Under the pieces are notes generated by a model. That model ran no database searches and had not been told where the DNA came from. It saw nothing but the letters and a program-made list of their open reading frames with translations. A stretch of 64,000 nucleotides of DNA. Origin: Vibrio breoganii (GTDB lineage Bacteria > Pseudomonadota > Gammaproteobacteria > Enterobacterales > Vibrionaceae). The translations under genes were made by a program, and so were the position numbers. The stretch is from contig NZ_CP016177.1 of the NCBI RefSeq assembly GCF_001677275.1, positions 1,612,001 through 1,676,000 on the forward strand, given 5' to 3'. Shown piece after piece: positions 61,769 through 64,000 of this stretch (its first letter is position 1; each line of letters opens with the position of its first letter).

Positions 61769-62620
61769 ATGCCTAAAGCGCCCCATTTTGTTGCCGTTGG
61801 CCAGCCCCCGTCTCAAACCCAGAGCGTGACTGTTTTTGATGAATATGGAGAGCCACTGAGCAAAGATATTGCTTGCGAGTGTCCCTTAACCGTTCTGCTC
61901 AACTGGCGAGAGATAGTGACACTAATGACCCTTGGGTCTCACCCTGGTGCTCTGGTGCTAGGTTATCTTAAAAATCAAAGCTTTATATCAGACCCTACCC
62001 AACTTGATTCCGTGTTGATAGATTGGGAGACAAACAGTGTGGCAGTGGTCACCAAAGAAAATACAGACTTCCTAGAAAAAGCCTTAAAAAAGAAAACCGT
62101 CACCTCGGGCTGTGGACAGGGCACCATGTACGGCAACGTCATGAAGAGCCTAGAGAACTATCAAGTGCCACAAACAAAAATCAAACAAAGTGCCCTTTAT
62201 TCTACGCTGATGGCGCTGACCCATTACAACGATACCTACAAAAAGGCCGGTGCCGTTCATGGCTGCGCCGTGTGCAGAGAAGGAGAAGTGGTTTCCTTTG
62301 TGGAAGATGTCGGCCGCCACAATGCGGTGGATACGCTAGCGGGTGAGATGTGGCTTAACCAAGATACGGGTGACGATAAGATTTTCTACACCACAGGTCG
62401 ACTCACCTCAGAAATGGTGATCAAAGTCGCTCAGATGGGTATCCCTACCCTGCTTTCTCGCTCAGGCGTTACCCAAATGGGTCTGGAATTGGCAGAGCGA
62501 TTTGGCATCACTATCATCGCCAGAGCCAAGGGACTGCGCTTTCAGGTCTACCACGGGGTAGAAAAAATCGAATTCGACGGCAAGCATGCCGATAACGAAG
62601 ACATCAACAAGGATCGATAA
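61769..62620 (+). CDS. fdhD: FdhD sulfurtransferase for formate dehydrogenase
   Basis: A 283-residue protein. FdhD passes sulfur from IscS to the FDH cofactor. The conserved C-terminal GRHNAVD is present. At the usual sulfur-transfer loop only one Cys remains (SGCGQGT, C115), while CAVC appears later (C166, C169 in VHGCAVCREG). AAGGAATTTTGG precedes the ATG. It is divergent from DUF3305 and followed by tungstate-uptake genes. Confidence 0.88.
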   Translation: MPKAPHFVAVGQPPSQTQSVTVFDEYGEPLSKDIACECPLTVLLNWREIVTLMTLGSHPGALVLGYLKNQSFISDPTQLDSVLIDWETNSVAVVTKENTDFLEKALKKKTVTSGCGQGTMYGNVMKSLENYQVPQTKIKQSALYSTLMALTHYNDTYKKAGAVHGCAVCREGEVVSFVEDVGRHNAVDTLAGEMWLNQDTGDDKIFYTTGRLTSEMVIKVAQMGIPTLLSRSGVTQMGLELAERFGITIIARAKGLRFQVYHGVEKIEFDGKHADNEDINKDR

Positions 62621-62625
62621 GACTC

Positions 62626-63489
62626 ATGTTTCTCAAACCTTTATTTCAACGCATTCGAAAGCTGCAACACACTCAAAAAAGGGCAGCGTTACTGGCTGCG
62701 CTATCTTCATTAATCCTTGTTACTGCTCCAGCACATGCTGACTCACAATCGCTGCGCATGGCAACCACCACCAGCACCTATCACTCAGGTCTGCTGGATT
62801 ATCTGCTGCCTACCTTTACCAAGGACACTGGGTACGAGGTTCAATTATTGGTGACGGGATCAGGTAAAGCATTAAAAATGGGAGAGATGGGGGATGTCGA
62901 TATCGTTCTTACCCACTCACCAAAGGCAGAAAAAGCCTTCTTGGATGCAGAGTTTGGCGTCGATGCTCGCTCGGTCATGTACAACGATTTTATCTTGGTC
63001 GGCCCTAAAGATAACCCAGCTAAGCTTAGCGAAACGGATACAGCAGCCAGCGGCTTAACTAAGATTGCCGACAGCAAGTCGGTCTTTATTTCTCGTGGCG
63101 ATGACTCTGGCACGCACAAAAAAGAGCTGTCACTGTGGGAAGCGGGCAACGGTACGCACGAGTGGGATAACTACCGCTCTATCGGTCAAGGCATGGGGCC
63201 GACATTGAACATGAGTTCGGAATTACAAGGCTATACTTTGACTGACAGAGGCACTTGGCTTGCTTATCAAGAAGCGCTCGATCTTGCGATTTGGGTGCAA
63301 GGCGACCCTGCCCTATTCAATCAATACCAAATTATTCGCGTTAACCCGAAGCGCTATCCTGACCTAAACATTGACGGTGCTAAAGCGCTCAGTGATTGGA
63401 TCGTTAGCGACAAGGCTCAAGACTTGATTGACCAATTTCAGGTCAAGGGGGAGAAACTGTTTACTGCTGATGCGAAAACGTCCAACTAA
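62626..63489 (+). CDS. tupA: tungstate-binding protein
   Basis: A 287-residue exported protein. ATTTSTYHSGLLDYLLPTF, TGSGKALKMGEMGDVDIVLTHSPKAE and the late SRGDDSGTHKKELSLW are TupA signatures; tungstate is bound by TTT-S and related residues. It is 5 bases from fdhD and probably supplies W to FDH. Confidence 0.88.
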   Translation: MFLKPLFQRIRKLQHTQKRAALLAALSSLILVTAPAHADSQSLRMATTTSTYHSGLLDYLLPTFTKDTGYEVQLLVTGSGKALKMGEMGDVDIVLTHSPKAEKAFLDAEFGVDARSVMYNDFILVGPKDNPAKLSETDTAASGLTKIADSKSVFISRGDDSGTHKKELSLWEAGNGTHEWDNYRSIGQGMGPTLNMSSELQGYTLTDRGTWLAYQEALDLAIWVQGDPALFNQYQIIRVNPKRYPDLNIDGAKALSDWIVSDKAQDLIDQFQVKGEKLFTADAKTSN

Positions 63490-64000
63490 TGAATATTGGT
63501 GACACTACAATAGAAGCCATTAAGCTGCTTCTTAGCCTCGACCCCGCGCTGTGGAAGGTAGTTTCTATCTCCTTCAGTGTGTCGTTGTTCGCCCTCAGTT
63601 TATCCTTACTGCCTGCCATCGCTATTGCACTACTACTGGCCTATGCCCCTTTTCCTGGGCGAAATATTGTCACTTCAATAGTTAACACACTGCAGGCGGT
63701 GCCGACCGTGGTCATCGGCTTATTGCTGTATATGACACTGTCTCGCTCCGGCCCCATGGGCGACTGGCAATGGCTGTTCACACAAAAAGCGATGATACTT
63801 GGACAGATACTCATCGCAATGCCTATTCTTATCTCTATGCTCCAAGCAGGGTTTCAAAGCGTCGATATGCGCAACGTCGAAACCTCCATTACCTTAGGGA
63901 AGTCCTATCCTCAGGTATTTAGAGCACTGTTATGGGAAACACGGTTTGCGTTAATTGCTGCCATTGTGACCGCATTTTCACGAATAGTCACAGAGGTCGG
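63489..64000 (+). CDS. tupB: tungstate permease, 3' part outside window
   Basis: Starts with ATG overlapping the tupA stop (TAATG) and stays open to the window edge. It is a membrane protein of the TupB type (VGGD-like loop ETSITLGKSYPQVFRALLWETRFAL). The end and the ATPase gene lie beyond the window. Confidence 0.85.
   Translation, partial: MNIGDTTIEAIKLLLSLDPALWKVVSISFSVSLFALSLSLLPAIAIALLLAYAPFPGRNIVTSIVNTLQAVPTVVIGLLLYMTLSRSGPMGDWQWLFTQKAMILGQILIAMPILISMLQAGFQSVDMRNVETSITLGKSYPQVFRALLWETRFALIAAIVTAFSRIVTEV

Overview
The window looks like chromosomal DNA of a marine Vibrio or close relative (Vibrionaceae). The evidence is family-level recognition: a VcINDY-like dicarboxylate carrier, a VF530-type protein, the Vibrio-style fdh cluster with DUF3305/DUF3306, TAXI-TRAP transport, DUF3861/DUF2798 proteins, moderate GC, and many short hairpin repeats between genes. 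No tRNA, rRNA, CRISPR, integrase or transposase gene was found. Both ends cut a gene: an NhaC-type antiporter on the left and a TupB-type tungstate permease on the right.

Layout. 0-1.4 kb: an NhaC-type antiporter behind a lysine riboswitch. 2.1-6.0 kb: an anaerobic-respiration operon (octaheme cytochrome c, cytochrome b, small exported protein, triple-rhodanese protein) with a perfect FNR box upstream. 6.2-11.2 kb: a PL6 alginate-lyase lipoprotein between a complete and a truncated copy of one membrane-protein gene, which looks like an insertion. 12.4-16.2 kb: a phn phosphonate ABC transporter behind a three- to four-unit Pho box, with one permease gene broken by an in-frame TAG. 16.8-22.1 kb: an OGFr-like protein, an M14 deacylase-like protein, sgrR (also broken by an in-frame TAG) and ptsG, with a possible SgrS/SgrT-like locus between the last two. 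22.4-27.1 kb: the INDY carrier, a D15-type outer-membrane barrel and two unknown membrane proteins. 27.2-37.1 kb: copper handling (copA, a MerR regulator, two tiny membrane proteins, CopL-like and DUF411 proteins) and an scs thiol-redox operon. Two MerR-type promoters of identical geometry link the tiny protein to copA. 37.1-52.4 kb: transporters (EamA, divergent Nramp, AEC, TAXI-TRAP), RlhA, an Asp/Glu racemase, a quinone-oxidoreductase operon with a double operator, GNAT, DUF1456 and a DEAD-box helicase. 52.9-64.0 kb: the formate dehydrogenase operon, with divergent fdhD and tungstate-uptake genes.

Intergenic DNA holds a large family of hairpin repeats. They share fixed ends (GTCAT at one end, ATCTTA at the other) but have many unrelated stems. 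A 15-16 bp unit is inserted, in 1 to 4 copies, at the same point next to the ATCTTA end of elements with different stems. This repeat family, the copper-regulated microproteins, the lyase island and the sgrR-ptsG gap are the places most likely to hold something undescribed. All calls are from reading the sequence; no database search was run.
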